Of a DNA stretch of 64,000 nucleotides, positions 26,593 through 35,067 are shown piece after piece. Position 1 is the first letter of the stretch, and every line of letters starts with the position of its first letter. This stretch comes from Chitinophaga polysaccharea (GTDB lineage Bacteria; Bacteroidota; Bacteroidia; Chitinophagales; Chitinophagaceae): positions 1-64,000 of the forward strand of contig NZ_VIWO01000013.1 in assembly GCF_007829335.1 (NCBI RefSeq), given 5' to 3'. The position numbers were made by a program, and so were the translations under genes. The notes below the pieces were generated by a model. It had not been told where the DNA came from and searched no databases. It saw only the letters and a program-made list of their open reading frames with translations.

Positions 26593-28119
26593 TTAAAGTA
26601 GACCCAATTTCTTCATCGCCTTTAACCCATCCGGGCTGGTAGGGTTCAATTCAAGGGATTTCCTGTACATCCTGATAGCATCCTCGCGGTAGCCCGCTTC
26701 CAGCAATGCTTCCCCATAGCTGTCGTATACATTGAAGTTACCTGGATCCAGAAAAGTGTTCAGTTTAAATGTTTCCAGCGACCATTGCTGGTGCTTTTGG
26801 GCAGCAGACTGGTACAGGAAATCATATCCCAGCATATTCATCTCCCAGGTACTAAAATAATAATGGGAAGTATCTGCTTTGTAAAGATGCAGCATACAAG
26901 CTGCATGGTTGGCGTCGAACGTGGTCAGTGCCAGGGCGTATGCCCGCACGACAGACATTTTAAAATACAGTGGCATAGGTGGCCGGTGATTCAATATATA
27001 AAAACAAGAGGTTACATTTTCCCCAAAGCGGCTGTTGCCATTAGTATAAGCTATTATAACCTGTTTGCGCTCCAGTTGATGATAGTAAAATGTGGCTAAT
27101 CCAAATTTAAATCCGCCATGCCCCACGCCTTTTCCATAACCTGGCTGTATAAATATATCCCAACCCAAACCATACTGCCCAGTTCCTTCTCCCAGCATAG
27201 TATCCATATGCTCCGTGTATACTTTGCCATTATTGAGCTTTAATGGGGTAATAGCCTCTTCTATAGTAGACTGCTTCAACAGTTTTCCATTAAAGTAAGC
27301 GTTATCGAATTTTATCATATCGTCTACTGTAGTGACTACGTTGGATGGCCCTATGCTTGCCTGGTTATTATATTCACTATACCTGTAACGCATTACCTGC
27401 ACCGCATCTGTATATACGGAGTCATAGAATGCAGGTTTTACCTGTTGTTTTACACGAAGGCTATCCTGGAAATTGCTACTGCCGTATACCGCTACATAAG
27501 TATCCGTCATACCGGCAGGTTTGAAAATATATTTTTTGAGATAGACAGGAAATGTGCTGCCGGTGATCCTTTCTAAGATCAGGGCCAGCAACGTGAAGTT
27601 GGTGTTACAATACCGGAATTGATCACCCGGCGTAAAATAAAGACCTTTGTTCCATTGCCGGAGCAGGGGTAGTACGGCAGCATTGGTAATCACCGAATCA
27701 GGATACTGTTTAACCGTTTCTTCATATAATTCCAGGTCAGGCAATCCGGAGGTATGCGTTAGCAAGTGGCGGATCGTTATACCGGGGAAGGGGAATGCCG
27801 GCAGGTAGCGGGCCACCGGGTCTTCCAATCTCAGTTGCTTTTTATCTTTTAACTGGAGGATAGCCGTAGCCGTAAATACTTTTGAAATGGAGGCCAGGTT
27901 AAAACGGGAGGCGATGGTATTACGTTGCTTGGTAGCATAGTTAGCGTATCCGCCGGAAAAAGCGTATACCTTATGCCCATTTTCTGCCAGGACAATATTT
28001 CCATCGTACAGATGGTGAACAGAAATACTGTCGAAATAAGCCTTCAGGGCTATATCCCGGTTTTGAGCCTGGATAGCCGCTGCCAGCAGGCATATTATTC
28101 CCGTAATGAGTAATCGCAT
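26593..28119 (-). CDS. serine hydrolase (beta-lactamase class C / S12 family) with C-terminal TPR
   Basis: A 508-residue exported protein (signal peptide 1-19). The penicillin-binding fold is shown by its three motifs: S77-I-S-K80, Y170-C-N172 and H334-G-G336, in the usual order and spacing. S12 members act as esterases, D-amino-acid peptidases or class C beta-lactamases; nothing here selects one. The last 40 residues (about 465-505, ending AIRMYRKSLELNPTSPDGLKAMKKL) form one TPR unit, common in Bacteroidota homologues. Convergent with the TonB receptor gene and divergent from the AraC gene at 28271. Confidence 0.88.
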   Translation of the reverse strand: MRLLITGIICLLAAAIQAQNRDIALKAYFDSISVHHLYDGNIVLAENGHKVYAFSGGYANYATKQRNTIASRFNLASISKVFTATAILQLKDKKQLRLEDPVARYLPAFPFPGITIRHLLTHTSGLPDLELYEETVKQYPDSVITNAAVLPLLRQWNKGLYFTPGDQFRYCNTNFTLLALILERITGSTFPVYLKKYIFKPAGMTDTYVAVYGSSNFQDSLRVKQQVKPAFYDSVYTDAVQVMRYRYSEYNNQASIGPSNVVTTVDDMIKFDNAYFNGKLLKQSTIEEAITPLKLNNGKVYTEHMDTMLGEGTGQYGLGWDIFIQPGYGKGVGHGGFKFGLATFYYHQLERKQVIIAYTNGNSRFGENVTSCFYILNHRPPMPLYFKMSVVRAYALALTTFDANHAACMLHLYKADTSHYYFSTWEMNMLGYDFLYQSAAQKHQQWSLETFKLNTFLDPGNFNVYDSYGEALLEAGYREDAIRMYRKSLELNPTSPDGLKAMKKLGLL

Positions 28120-28225
28120 AAATATGATTTTATAAGGATGATCAATATTATAGCGCTTACATCAAAATAACATTCACATGTGGTGAAAGCAGCAAATGCT
28201 GTGACGAAACCGGCTGTTTTTCCTG

Positions 28226-28233
28226 TATATTTG
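28226..28233 (+). promoter_or_regulatory. -7 promoter box of the AraC regulator gene at 28271
   Basis: TATATTTG, an exact TAnnTTTG match, 37 nt before the ATG. Two short dyads lie upstream in the same intergenic region: TTCAC/GTGAA (28173-28187) and CAGCA/TGCTG (28190-28201). Confidence 0.45.
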
Positions 28234-28270
28234 TTTTGCCGGTACTGCTATTTTTTCACCGGCCAGCCTT

Positions 28271-29068
28271 ATGAGTATCCTTCTCTCTGCCGGACATTAT
28301 TTTGGTAAGGAGCAGCAGTTTAATGAAACAGCGCTTTTCAAGCTGAATATCACCGCATATCAGCCCAATACGCACTTGCATGATCACTATCATGAAAATG
28401 CGTACCTCAGCCTGCTGATCAGTGGTGGATATGAGGAGGTGGCGGGTCGCCGGCAGCAAGCCATTCTACCCGGAGAAGTACTGTTCCGCCCTGCCGGCTA
28501 TACACATGCCAACCGGTTCCACGCCATTCCCGGCAGATGCCTGAATATTGAATTTAAATATCCCGGGTTAAAGGAGCTGGCGCCATCACAACAATTACCC
28601 TCCAGGCTAACAGTGTACAAAACGGGCACCTTCCAGTATCTGTACCAGCTGTTATATTCTTTTCTGCAGGATCCTTCCAGCAGCATGCCTGAAGAATATG
28701 TCCTGGACTGGCTGTCGGATGTAAGTGCTGTTAAAATCCCTTCCCGCCTACCCTGGTTGTCGAAAGCAAAGGCTATCCTGGAAAACGAATTTGATACCCA
28801 TCACACCATTCATTCACTCGCTTCCCGGGTTTATGTACATCCTATTTACCTGGCCCGCGCATTCAGGGAAAAAGAAGGCATGACGCCCGGCGAATATCAA
28901 TTGGAAATGCGGGTAAAGAAAGCTATGTTCCTGTTGTTTACCACTGCGCTTCCCATTGCCGATATTGCCTTCGCCACCGGCTTTTCGGACGCCTCCCACC
29001 TGGTAAGGATATTCCGCCGGCATTATCGCAGTACGCCGTATCAATTCAGGAAACTCCTGAATAGTTAA
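28271..29068 (+). CDS. AraC family transcriptional regulator
   Basis: A 265-residue regulator. N-terminal cupin (about 25-90, with histidines in THLHDHYHENAYLSLL and PAGYTHANRF), C-terminal AraC helix-turn-helix pair (about 165-262, with HTIHSLASRVYVHPIYLARAF and DIAFATGFSDASHLVRIFRR). It lies 151 bp from the divergent serine hydrolase gene and 50 bp before the M1-like peptidase gene on the same strand, so it may control either. The ligand is unknown. Confidence 0.9.
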   Translation: MSILLSAGHYFGKEQQFNETALFKLNITAYQPNTHLHDHYHENAYLSLLISGGYEEVAGRRQQAILPGEVLFRPAGYTHANRFHAIPGRCLNIEFKYPGLKELAPSQQLPSRLTVYKTGTFQYLYQLLYSFLQDPSSSMPEEYVLDWLSDVSAVKIPSRLPWLSKAKAILENEFDTHHTIHSLASRVYVHPIYLARAFREKEGMTPGEYQLEMRVKKAMFLLFTTALPIADIAFATGFSDASHLVRIFRRHYRSTPYQFRKLLNS

Positions 29069-29118
29069 TCTGGTTCCATTTTTATTGGTGATCCGTCTTT
29101 TTCTTTGTACTAAAAAAG

Positions 29119-31092
29119 ATGCGCCGACTTATCCTTTTGCTGTTCCTGTTATGTCCCCTGTGGTTATGTGCCCAGCGCCAGCTTAGTTACCAGTTGCAGG
29201 TACAGGCTAATCCGGAAAAGAAAGCTTTCCTGGTAACAGGCCACCTCCGGTTTGCTACCAGTACACCTGCTACTGATACCGTCACCATCGTGATGAGCCG
29301 GGGCCAGGGCCATCCCAGGTTGCAGCTGGAAGGCAGGAATGCCTCCATGGACACCAGCACCAACGAATCCGGCGATATTGTTTATCGTTGGCGGTTTAGC
29401 CGCCCGCTACCGGAAGGTACGGTCTTGCGCTTTAGCTATACCCTGGACAGGGGCGCTGCACCGGCTTTCCAGTTTTACATCGACAGCAGCTTCTGCATGG
29501 CCGGTGGATATGGCTCTGCATGGTACCCACAGGTGATGACACGCGCCGCCGATGGTACCGACAACGCTATACGGGGCAGCGGCACTATCCGGGTAACCGC
29601 GCCTGCCGGCTTTACGCCCGTGATGGCTGCCAGCAGGATGAGCTCCGCCGGTTCAACGGCCGTGGGACAAACGACCGAATTCCGGTACGATCAGCCCGAT
29701 ATCTTCTCACTATATATTGGCCACTATACCCGGCAGGAATACCAGGGCAAGTATCTCTTTTATACTTATAGTCTCAGTAAAAGTGTAAATGGCAGCCAGC
29801 TATCCCGGCAAGCCGCTATGGTACTGGATTATCTCACCACCCTGTTTGGTCCTTTAACGATACCTAATTTTTCCATCATTGAATTTCCCGATGCCGTATC
29901 GGAACGTACTGGTATTGGTGGCGCCAGTGTATTAGGTGGGGTGGTGATGCCCACTGGTGCACTGCATGAATTTAACTATGCCCTTTTTGGCCATGAAATA
30001 GGACATCAGTGGTGGGGTAACAAGATCCTGTCGAAGGGCAGTAGCGGCGCCGACATGTTGTCGGAAGGCATGGCGCAGTATGGCTCCCTGCAGGTAGTGA
30101 GCCATTTTGATAGTGCACATGCCATTTATTACCGGAAAACCGGGTACGCCGGTTACCTCCGCGATCAGAGCGGGCTGGGCTATCTTAAAAATGTGGCAGC
30201 GGGCAATGATGAACCTTTGTCGGCGCTCACCGGCGGCAATGGCCATACATTGGGAGATAGTAAGGGATTCCTGGCGCTGGAATTATTATCTAATGTAGTA
30301 GGGAAACCTGTTTTTCACAAAGCCATGCAAACCATCGGCAACAAATACAGTCGCGATGGCCTGAGCTGGGACCAGTTCCTCCAGGAAATAGCTACCGCCC
30401 ATGGCAGCAGCTTACGATGGTTTTACCAGCAATGGTTCGAACGTACCGGGGCGCCGGCCTGGGAGCAGCAGTGGCAACAACAAGGTAATCATCTCCAGCT
30501 AACCATTACCCAAAAAGACAGCCTTTACCAGCTGCCGCTGGAAGTACTGGTTACTTATAAAGATGGGCATCAGTCTATGGAAAACATTAGCATCGTCGCC
30601 CGTAGTGAAACATTTCAGCTGCCGGTAAACAGCGCTGTAGCATCGGTGCAGGTAGATCCTTATTTTAAGGTATTGCACTGGGAGGATTCGCTGGCCCGGA
30701 TAGCCTATGCCCAGGCGAAACCAGGGCGGGTGCTACGCCTGCGGATGGATGGTAAGGACGATGAAGCGATCAGCCTGGCACATTCTTATTTAAAAGAAGG
30801 TATTGCCCATGACACCGCGGGGGTGGAATTTTCGCTGTTGTATCAGCTGGGACGGATCACGAGCACACAGAATAAACCTGCAGAAGCCCTGGACTATTAT
30901 CAACGCGCCCTGCAATGTGCATCGCGGGTACCGGAGTTACTGGCATATACTTATTTCCGCATAGCGCAGATTGCCGCTGGCCAGCACAATACCACGCTAA
31001 TGCAATGGGCCGGCAGAAATGCCATTATTGCCGATGAAGCCAACCAAAAAATGGATGGTATGGCGGTAAAAGTAGCTTTATTGGAAAATTAA
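29119..31092 (+). CDS. M1-family-like zinc metallopeptidase with C-terminal TPR
   Basis: A 657-residue exported protein (signal peptide 1-18, ending WLCAQ). The gluzincin site is present: H292-E293-x-x-H296 in HEIGHQWWG and a downstream glutamate, Glu316 (in LSEGMAQ), as third zinc ligand about 19 residues on. The N-terminal half is the M1-type beta saddle. The exopeptidase GxMxN substrate motif of true aminopeptidases is replaced by GIGGAS (266-270 region), as in many Bacteroidota M1-like proteins. Residues about 590-650 form TPR-type helices (EALDYYQRALQ). Lipid- or membrane-free periplasmic location is inferred. Probably read with the AraC gene 50 bp upstream. Confidence 0.85.
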   Translation: MRRLILLLFLLCPLWLCAQRQLSYQLQVQANPEKKAFLVTGHLRFATSTPATDTVTIVMSRGQGHPRLQLEGRNASMDTSTNESGDIVYRWRFSRPLPEGTVLRFSYTLDRGAAPAFQFYIDSSFCMAGGYGSAWYPQVMTRAADGTDNAIRGSGTIRVTAPAGFTPVMAASRMSSAGSTAVGQTTEFRYDQPDIFSLYIGHYTRQEYQGKYLFYTYSLSKSVNGSQLSRQAAMVLDYLTTLFGPLTIPNFSIIEFPDAVSERTGIGGASVLGGVVMPTGALHEFNYALFGHEIGHQWWGNKILSKGSSGADMLSEGMAQYGSLQVVSHFDSAHAIYYRKTGYAGYLRDQSGLGYLKNVAAGNDEPLSALTGGNGHTLGDSKGFLALELLSNVVGKPVFHKAMQTIGNKYSRDGLSWDQFLQEIATAHGSSLRWFYQQWFERTGAPAWEQQWQQQGNHLQLTITQKDSLYQLPLEVLVTYKDGHQSMENISIVARSETFQLPVNSAVASVQVDPYFKVLHWEDSLARIAYAQAKPGRVLRLRMDGKDDEAISLAHSYLKEGIAHDTAGVEFSLLYQLGRITSTQNKPAEALDYYQRALQCASRVPELLAYTYFRIAQIAAGQHNTTLMQWAGRNAIIADEANQKMDGMAVKVALLEN

Positions 31093-31155
31093 AGTGCTGT
31101 ACTGTAGGGGATTTACAAGGAAAATAAAAAAAAATTGAGAATTTTTCCGGCAAGA

Positions 31156-31185
31156 TGTCCAATTCGGATTTACCCGAGCATTATT
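31156..31185 (+). promoter_or_regulatory. candidate ECF42-type promoter, copy 1
   Basis: TGTCCAATTC-G-GAT (31156-31169), 11 nt, TTATT (31181-31185), then a further ATAAACA (31191-31197). The same elements with the same 11-nt spacing occur at 33387-33416 before the last gene of this cluster. The start codon of the first gene follows 41 nt downstream. Taken as the promoter read by the sigma factor encoded at 32135. Confidence 0.6.
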
Positions 31186-31226
31186 GAAGTATAAACACAA
31201 ACATTCAATAATTAAATAACGACATC

Positions 31227-31691
31227 ATGGAACCTAGAATTAACTATCTGCAAAAAGGACAATCCGCACTGAAAGCATTATTTGGCTTAGGCATGTACCT
31301 GGGTAAATCCAGCATTGAACAACCTCTCCTCCACCTGATCTATTTCCGGATATCACAGGTAAACGGCTGCGCTTATTGCCTGGATATGCATTCCAAAGAT
31401 TTACGTGCAATGGGCGAAACAGAGCAACGCCTGTATATGTTGCCGGCCTGGAAAGAATCACCCGTATATACCGCACGCGAACGCGCCGCTTTTGCCTGGG
31501 TAGAAGCCATCAACGCCAACGAGGCACCGGATGATGTATATGAAACCGCCCGCCAGGAATTTTCTGAAGAAGAGCTGATCGACTTAACCATCGCTGCCAT
31601 CACTATCAGTGGCTATAACCGCATTAATATTGCTTTCCGTCCGGTAGCCGGCAATTATCAACCAGGCATGTTTACCGCAAAAGCCAACTAA
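31227..31691 (+). CDS. carboxymuconolactone decarboxylase / AhpD-like protein
   Basis: A 154-residue protein of the CMD/AhpD superfamily. The redox site C48-A-Y-C51-x3-H55 is complete (NGCAYCLDMHSKDLR), the pattern of alkylhydroperoxidase-like members rather than of true decarboxylases, so a peroxidase or disulfide-exchange role is likely. The C-terminus keeps the family's ISGYNRINIAF segment. First gene of a four-gene cluster (CMD, DGPF protein, sigma factor, DoxX-like); the candidate sigma-dependent promoter lies just before it. Confidence 0.9.
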   Translation: MEPRINYLQKGQSALKALFGLGMYLGKSSIEQPLLHLIYFRISQVNGCAYCLDMHSKDLRAMGETEQRLYMLPAWKESPVYTARERAAFAWVEAINANEAPDDVYETARQEFSEEELIDLTIAAITISGYNRINIAFRPVAGNYQPGMFTAKAN

Positions 31692-31736
31692 TAATTTAAT
31701 CGTACATTCATTCACTATTTAAACTAATAATACGTC

Positions 31737-32075
31737 ATGAAAGAGTTCATGTTAATATTCCGCCAACCCAGTTACGATTACAGTCAGGCTACTCCAGAAG
31801 AAATGCAGGCCATTGGAAAAAAATGGGCCGACTGGGTAGGCGGTATTGCCGCCCAGGGTAAACTGAGCGCCACCGGACGCCGGCTGGAAACCGATGGTAA
31901 GGTATTGAAAGCTGGTGGCGTAATCACCGATGGCCCCTTTGTTGAAATCAGGGAACGCCTGGGTAGCTTTATGATTGTAAAAGCCGATACCCTGGAAGAA
32001 GCTACTACACTGGCGCATGGCTGTCCTGCATTGGATGCCAATGGTAGCGTAGAAATCAGGGCTATCATGCAATAA
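31737..32075 (+). CDS. YCII-related DGPF-domain protein
   Basis: A 112-residue protein with a dimeric ferredoxin-like YCII fold. The DGPF signature is at residues 65-68 (GVITDGPFVE), and the N-terminal MKEFMLIFRQPSYDYS and the LEEATTLAHGCP helix are typical. DGPF proteins accompany ECF42 sigma factors in many phyla; their molecular action is not settled. It sits 45 bp after the CMD gene and 59 bp before the sigma gene, with a terminator-like hairpin in that second gap. Confidence 0.92.
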   Translation: MKEFMLIFRQPSYDYSQATPEEMQAIGKKWADWVGGIAAQGKLSATGRRLETDGKVLKAGGVITDGPFVEIRERLGSFMIVKADTLEEATTLAHGCPALDANGSVEIRAIMQ

Positions 32076-32092
32076 AAGATTATATCTCTTCA

Positions 32093-32125
32093 CAAAAATC
32101 CACTCTTTCCGGGGAGTGGTTTTTG
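32093..32125 (+). terminator. attenuator-like hairpin between the DGPF gene and the sigma gene
   Basis: Arms 32093-32105 and 32114-32125 pair over 12 bp with one bulged T; loop of 8 nt; the 3' arm ends in TTTTT. It starts 17 bp after the DGPF stop and ends 9 bp before the sigma ATG, so it may lower read-through into the sigma gene. The in-frame TTG at 32123 lies inside it and is not a likely start. Confidence 0.65.
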
Positions 32126-32134
32126 TCATATTAT

Positions 32135-33370
32135 ATGGAAAAGGAAACCGCTTCACTCAAATATTTATTTCAACAGGAATTTGCCAAGATGGTAGCTGTT
32201 ATCAGCCACCTGTATGGATTACAACATATAGAACTGGCGGAAGATATTGTCAGCGAAACTTTTTTACAGGCCACCGAAACCTGGGGTGTAAAAGGGATGC
32301 CGGCCAATCCCACTGCCTGGTTATATATGGTAGCCAAACAAAAAACGTTGTACCATTTCCGGAGAAATAAAATTTACGAACAGAAAGTGTTACCGGAAAT
32401 TACCTATAGAAACGAAAAAAGTACCGAAGGCGATGCACTGGAGTTTTCGCCTCAGCAGATTAAAGACAGCCAGCTGCAAATGTTGTTTGCGGTGTGCAAC
32501 CCCGCCATTGCCAGCGAAGCACAGATTGGGCTGGCATTGCGCATCCTTTGCGGTTTTGGTATTGAAGAAATTGCCGAAGCATTTCTTTCCAATAAAGAAA
32601 CTATCAATAAACGGTTGTTCCGGGCCAAGGAAAAACTACGCACTGAAAAAATAAAAATGGAGCTGCCTCCAGAGCATGAAATTGTGAAGCGGCTGGACAA
32701 CGTATTGCACATCATTTACCTCCTTTTCAGCGAAGGATATTACTCCCAGACGCAGAACCAGATTTTGCGGAAAGACCTGTGTGTGGAAGCATTACGGCTA
32801 GGACTTATGCTCACCGGATATGAGGCGACCAATTTGCCTGCCACCAACGCCCTGATTGCCCTCATGTGTTTCCATGCCTCCCGGTTCGGCGCCCGGCAGG
32901 CGCCCGATGATACTATGGTATTGTATGAAGCGCAGGACGAAGCCTTGTGGGACCAGGCACTCATTCACCAGGGAGAACATTTCCTGGGATTGTCGGCCCA
33001 GGGCCAGGAAATCAGCTCTTATCACCTGGAAGCGCGCATTGCCTACTGGCATTGTATCAAAGAAGACAGCCCTGAAAAATGGGAAGAAATCCTTCAACTC
33101 TATAACCAGTTATTACTTATCAATTATTCCCCCAGTGTAGCGCTCAACAGGACCTTCGCCCTGTATAAAGCCAATGGCCGGGAAGCGGCTTTAGTTGAAG
33201 CAGAGAAATTACAGCTGACAAATAATCATTTTTACTTCTTGTTGCTGGGCGAACTATATAAAGAGATAGATAATGCCAAAGCCTTATCCAGTCTGCAAAA
33301 AGCATACGACCTGGCTAAAACGGATGCAGAAAAACAAGGTATCCGGGAGAAAATAGATCAGCTTACCTAA
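32135..33370 (+). CDS. ECF42-type RNA polymerase sigma factor with C-terminal extension
   Basis: A 411-residue sigma factor. Region 2 covers about 5-75 (LKYLFQQEFAKMVAVISHLYG and AEDIVSETFLQATETW), region 4 about 105-165 (FGIEEIAEAFLSNKETINKRL). It is followed by a 220-residue helical extension (about 185-408) with TPR-like elements, the hallmark of the ECF42 (DUF6596) group, which lacks an anti-sigma factor and is thought to be controlled through this extension. Linkage to a DGPF protein is the described context. The ATG at 32135 is preferred over the TTG at 32123, which lies in a hairpin. Same-strand neighbours CMD, DGPF and DoxX-like genes are its probable targets. Confidence 0.92.
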   Translation: MEKETASLKYLFQQEFAKMVAVISHLYGLQHIELAEDIVSETFLQATETWGVKGMPANPTAWLYMVAKQKTLYHFRRNKIYEQKVLPEITYRNEKSTEGDALEFSPQQIKDSQLQMLFAVCNPAIASEAQIGLALRILCGFGIEEIAEAFLSNKETINKRLFRAKEKLRTEKIKMELPPEHEIVKRLDNVLHIIYLLFSEGYYSQTQNQILRKDLCVEALRLGLMLTGYEATNLPATNALIALMCFHASRFGARQAPDDTMVLYEAQDEALWDQALIHQGEHFLGLSAQGQEISSYHLEARIAYWHCIKEDSPEKWEEILQLYNQLLLINYSPSVALNRTFALYKANGREAALVEAEKLQLTNNHFYFLLLGELYKEIDNAKALSSLQKAYDLAKTDAEKQGIREKIDQLT

Positions 33371-33386
33371 AAAAATCTGTTTAACC

Positions 33387-33416
33387 TGTCCAATTCCGAT
33401 GGTGTCAGTTCTTATT
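33387..33416 (+). promoter_or_regulatory. candidate ECF42-type promoter, copy 2
   Basis: TGTCCAATTC-C-GAT (33387-33400), 11 nt, TTATT (33412-33416), then ATAAACA (33419-33425). It matches copy 1 at 31156-31185 at 18 of 19 defined positions with identical spacing. It lies between the sigma stop and the DoxX-like start codon, 15 nt before the ATG. Confidence 0.6.
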
Positions 33417-33431
33417 CCATAAACATCTGCT

Positions 33432-33827
33432 ATGAAAGAACAAAAAAAACACCAGGCCCGTATCATTATTTACTGGATAGCTACTGCACTTGTTATTTTC
33501 CAGCTGGGATCCGGCGGGGTAGGCGATGTTCTCCGGCTACCTGCGGTCATAGCAGGGATGACGCACCTGGGATATCCTGTTTATTTCTCTATGATCCTGG
33601 GTATATGGAAAGTATTGGGAGCCATTGCGATTGCGATACCGGGGCAGCCACGATTAAAGGAATGGGCTTATGCAGGGGCAGTATTTGATTTGAGCGGGGC
33701 GGCGTTTTCCCACCTGGCGGTAGGCGATAGTGCTGTAAAGCTGATAGGCCCGTTGTTATTCCTGGCATTTGCCATAATATCCTGGGCGTTGCGGCCGGAG
33801 AGCAGGCGCTATGTGGCGTTGGCCTAA
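33432..33827 (+). CDS. DoxX-like integral membrane protein
   Basis: A 131-residue inner-membrane protein with four hydrophobic segments (about 10-29, 45-66, 76-95 and 101-119). The segments GGVGDVLRLPAVIAGMTHLGYP and ILGIWKVLGAIAIAIP are typical of the DoxX-like family (PF13564 type), which is linked with redox or quinone-related processes without a firm reaction. It has its own copy of the candidate sigma-dependent promoter (33387-33416) and closes the CMD-DGPF-sigma cluster. Confidence 0.88.
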   Translation: MKEQKKHQARIIIYWIATALVIFQLGSGGVGDVLRLPAVIAGMTHLGYPVYFSMILGIWKVLGAIAIAIPGQPRLKEWAYAGAVFDLSGAAFSHLAVGDSAVKLIGPLLFLAFAIISWALRPESRRYVALA

Positions 33828-33830
33828 GCG

Positions 33831-33877
33831 GTGTACGCTACCTGCTGTGGTGTGTGCCCATGGCAGGTAGCGTATAC
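33831..33877. terminator. 15-bp hairpin between convergent genes
   Basis: Arms 33831-33845 and 33863-33877 pair over 15 bp with one G-T pair, loop of 17 nt. It begins 3 bp after the DoxX-like stop and ends 10 bp before the stop of the convergent gene at 33887, so it serves both transcripts. No T tract. Confidence 0.7.
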
Positions 33878-33886
33878 CGGGGATAC

Positions 33887-35065
33887 TCAGGGCAACGGTG
33901 GCAGCTGGCCCAGGTCCAGCTTTTCGTTACCAAATCCCAGGGTGATACCAAAGATGGCGAGAATGCGGGATTTATCCAATCCGAAGTCATTGCCAAAGGC
34001 GCCATTGATATAGATATTCTTTGCGATCCTGTAGTTGGCGTACCCCACCACCCGCTGCGATTTCAGGTGTTCATCCACTGCGTACTTGCGGTAAACGGCT
34101 TCCACGCCGAAACTCAAGGGATCAAATTCAAACGACAGGCGTCCGCCCAGGTCGAAGCTGTTGGAGCCCGTTACCATACCTTTCTCCAATGCATAAGCAT
34201 CATACATATACCGGCCATAGGCGGCTATGCTGAGGTAATTGGTATTGGGTACCGCTGCATCAAAATTGAGCGGCGTATTGAGTGACAAAGTAGTCCAAAC
34301 TCCTACCCTTCCTGTTTTCCAGGTAGTATCCGCAATGCCGTAGGTAGCATAGGCGCCGGCAATATCCCATTGAAAAAGCGGTTTTTCTGTCAGCTGGTTT
34401 TTCACCCGTGTCATCAGGGCAGTCAGCGCTTCATTTTTGCGGGCGGTATACTGCCGGAGAATGCGGGCGATCGTAGCTGTATCGCCGCTGGTAACCGCGG
34501 CATCATAGGCCGGATCGGAGCTCACGGCATCCAGTATGTCGGCTTGCTGCTTTTGTGTGAGGGTATCTACCAGGGCGTGCAGGCGGGTAGCGTAACTGCT
34601 GCGGTAAGCCCTTACCAGGGTGGAGTGAAAGCCAATAGAAAATACTTTTTGCGACAGCCCGGAAGTATCCGGGATCATATCTTTCCGGATAAAGGCCACC
34701 GAAATATTGGTGAATTGCAGGGCAGAAAAAGGTTGCATTTTCCAGGCGGCGGCAGGGTGACTGGTATCTCTTTTTACACCTATAAAGCGGAAGACATCCC
34801 GCTTTTTGGGGAGTGCCCACCAGTACGGTGTAAATTGGGCGGTATAATTCTGCGGCCATCCATCTCCCGCAAAACTCTGTAATACCGATACACCGAAAGC
34901 CTTAGGCGTAGCGGGAGACTCAATCAGGGTAGGCGATACATCTACCAGCTTAAAAGCGCTGGTTTGGGGTATGCTGAGTTTATCTGCGGTGGTTTCCTGT
35001 GCAAAAAGCTGCTGACTGGCCCCCATCGTCAACAGCCCTATTAGTAGGTGTTTATATAACGGCAT
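33887..35065 (-). CDS. putative outer-membrane protein of unknown family
   Basis: A 392-residue exported protein; signal peptide 1-22 (ending QQLFAQ). I do not recognise the family. The first and last thirds show alternating hydrophobic/aromatic strands with turns of the outer-membrane barrel type (for example FDLGGRLSFEFDPLSFGVEAVYRK followed by a run of strands), while the middle (about 165-235) is helical and polar (TLTQKQQADILDAVSS, RQYTARKNEALTALMTRVK) and could be an inserted periplasmic or surface domain. It ends in LPPLP rather than the usual terminal aromatic residue. It follows the 132-residue gene by 2 bp, so the two are one operon. Confidence 0.6.
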   Translation of the reverse strand: MPLYKHLLIGLLTMGASQQLFAQETTADKLSIPQTSAFKLVDVSPTLIESPATPKAFGVSVLQSFAGDGWPQNYTAQFTPYWWALPKKRDVFRFIGVKRDTSHPAAAWKMQPFSALQFTNISVAFIRKDMIPDTSGLSQKVFSIGFHSTLVRAYRSSYATRLHALVDTLTQKQQADILDAVSSDPAYDAAVTSGDTATIARILRQYTARKNEALTALMTRVKNQLTEKPLFQWDIAGAYATYGIADTTWKTGRVGVWTTLSLNTPLNFDAAVPNTNYLSIAAYGRYMYDAYALEKGMVTGSNSFDLGGRLSFEFDPLSFGVEAVYRKYAVDEHLKSQRVVGYANYRIAKNIYINGAFGNDFGLDKSRILAIFGITLGFGNEKLDLGQLPPLP

Positions 35066-35067
35066 GA

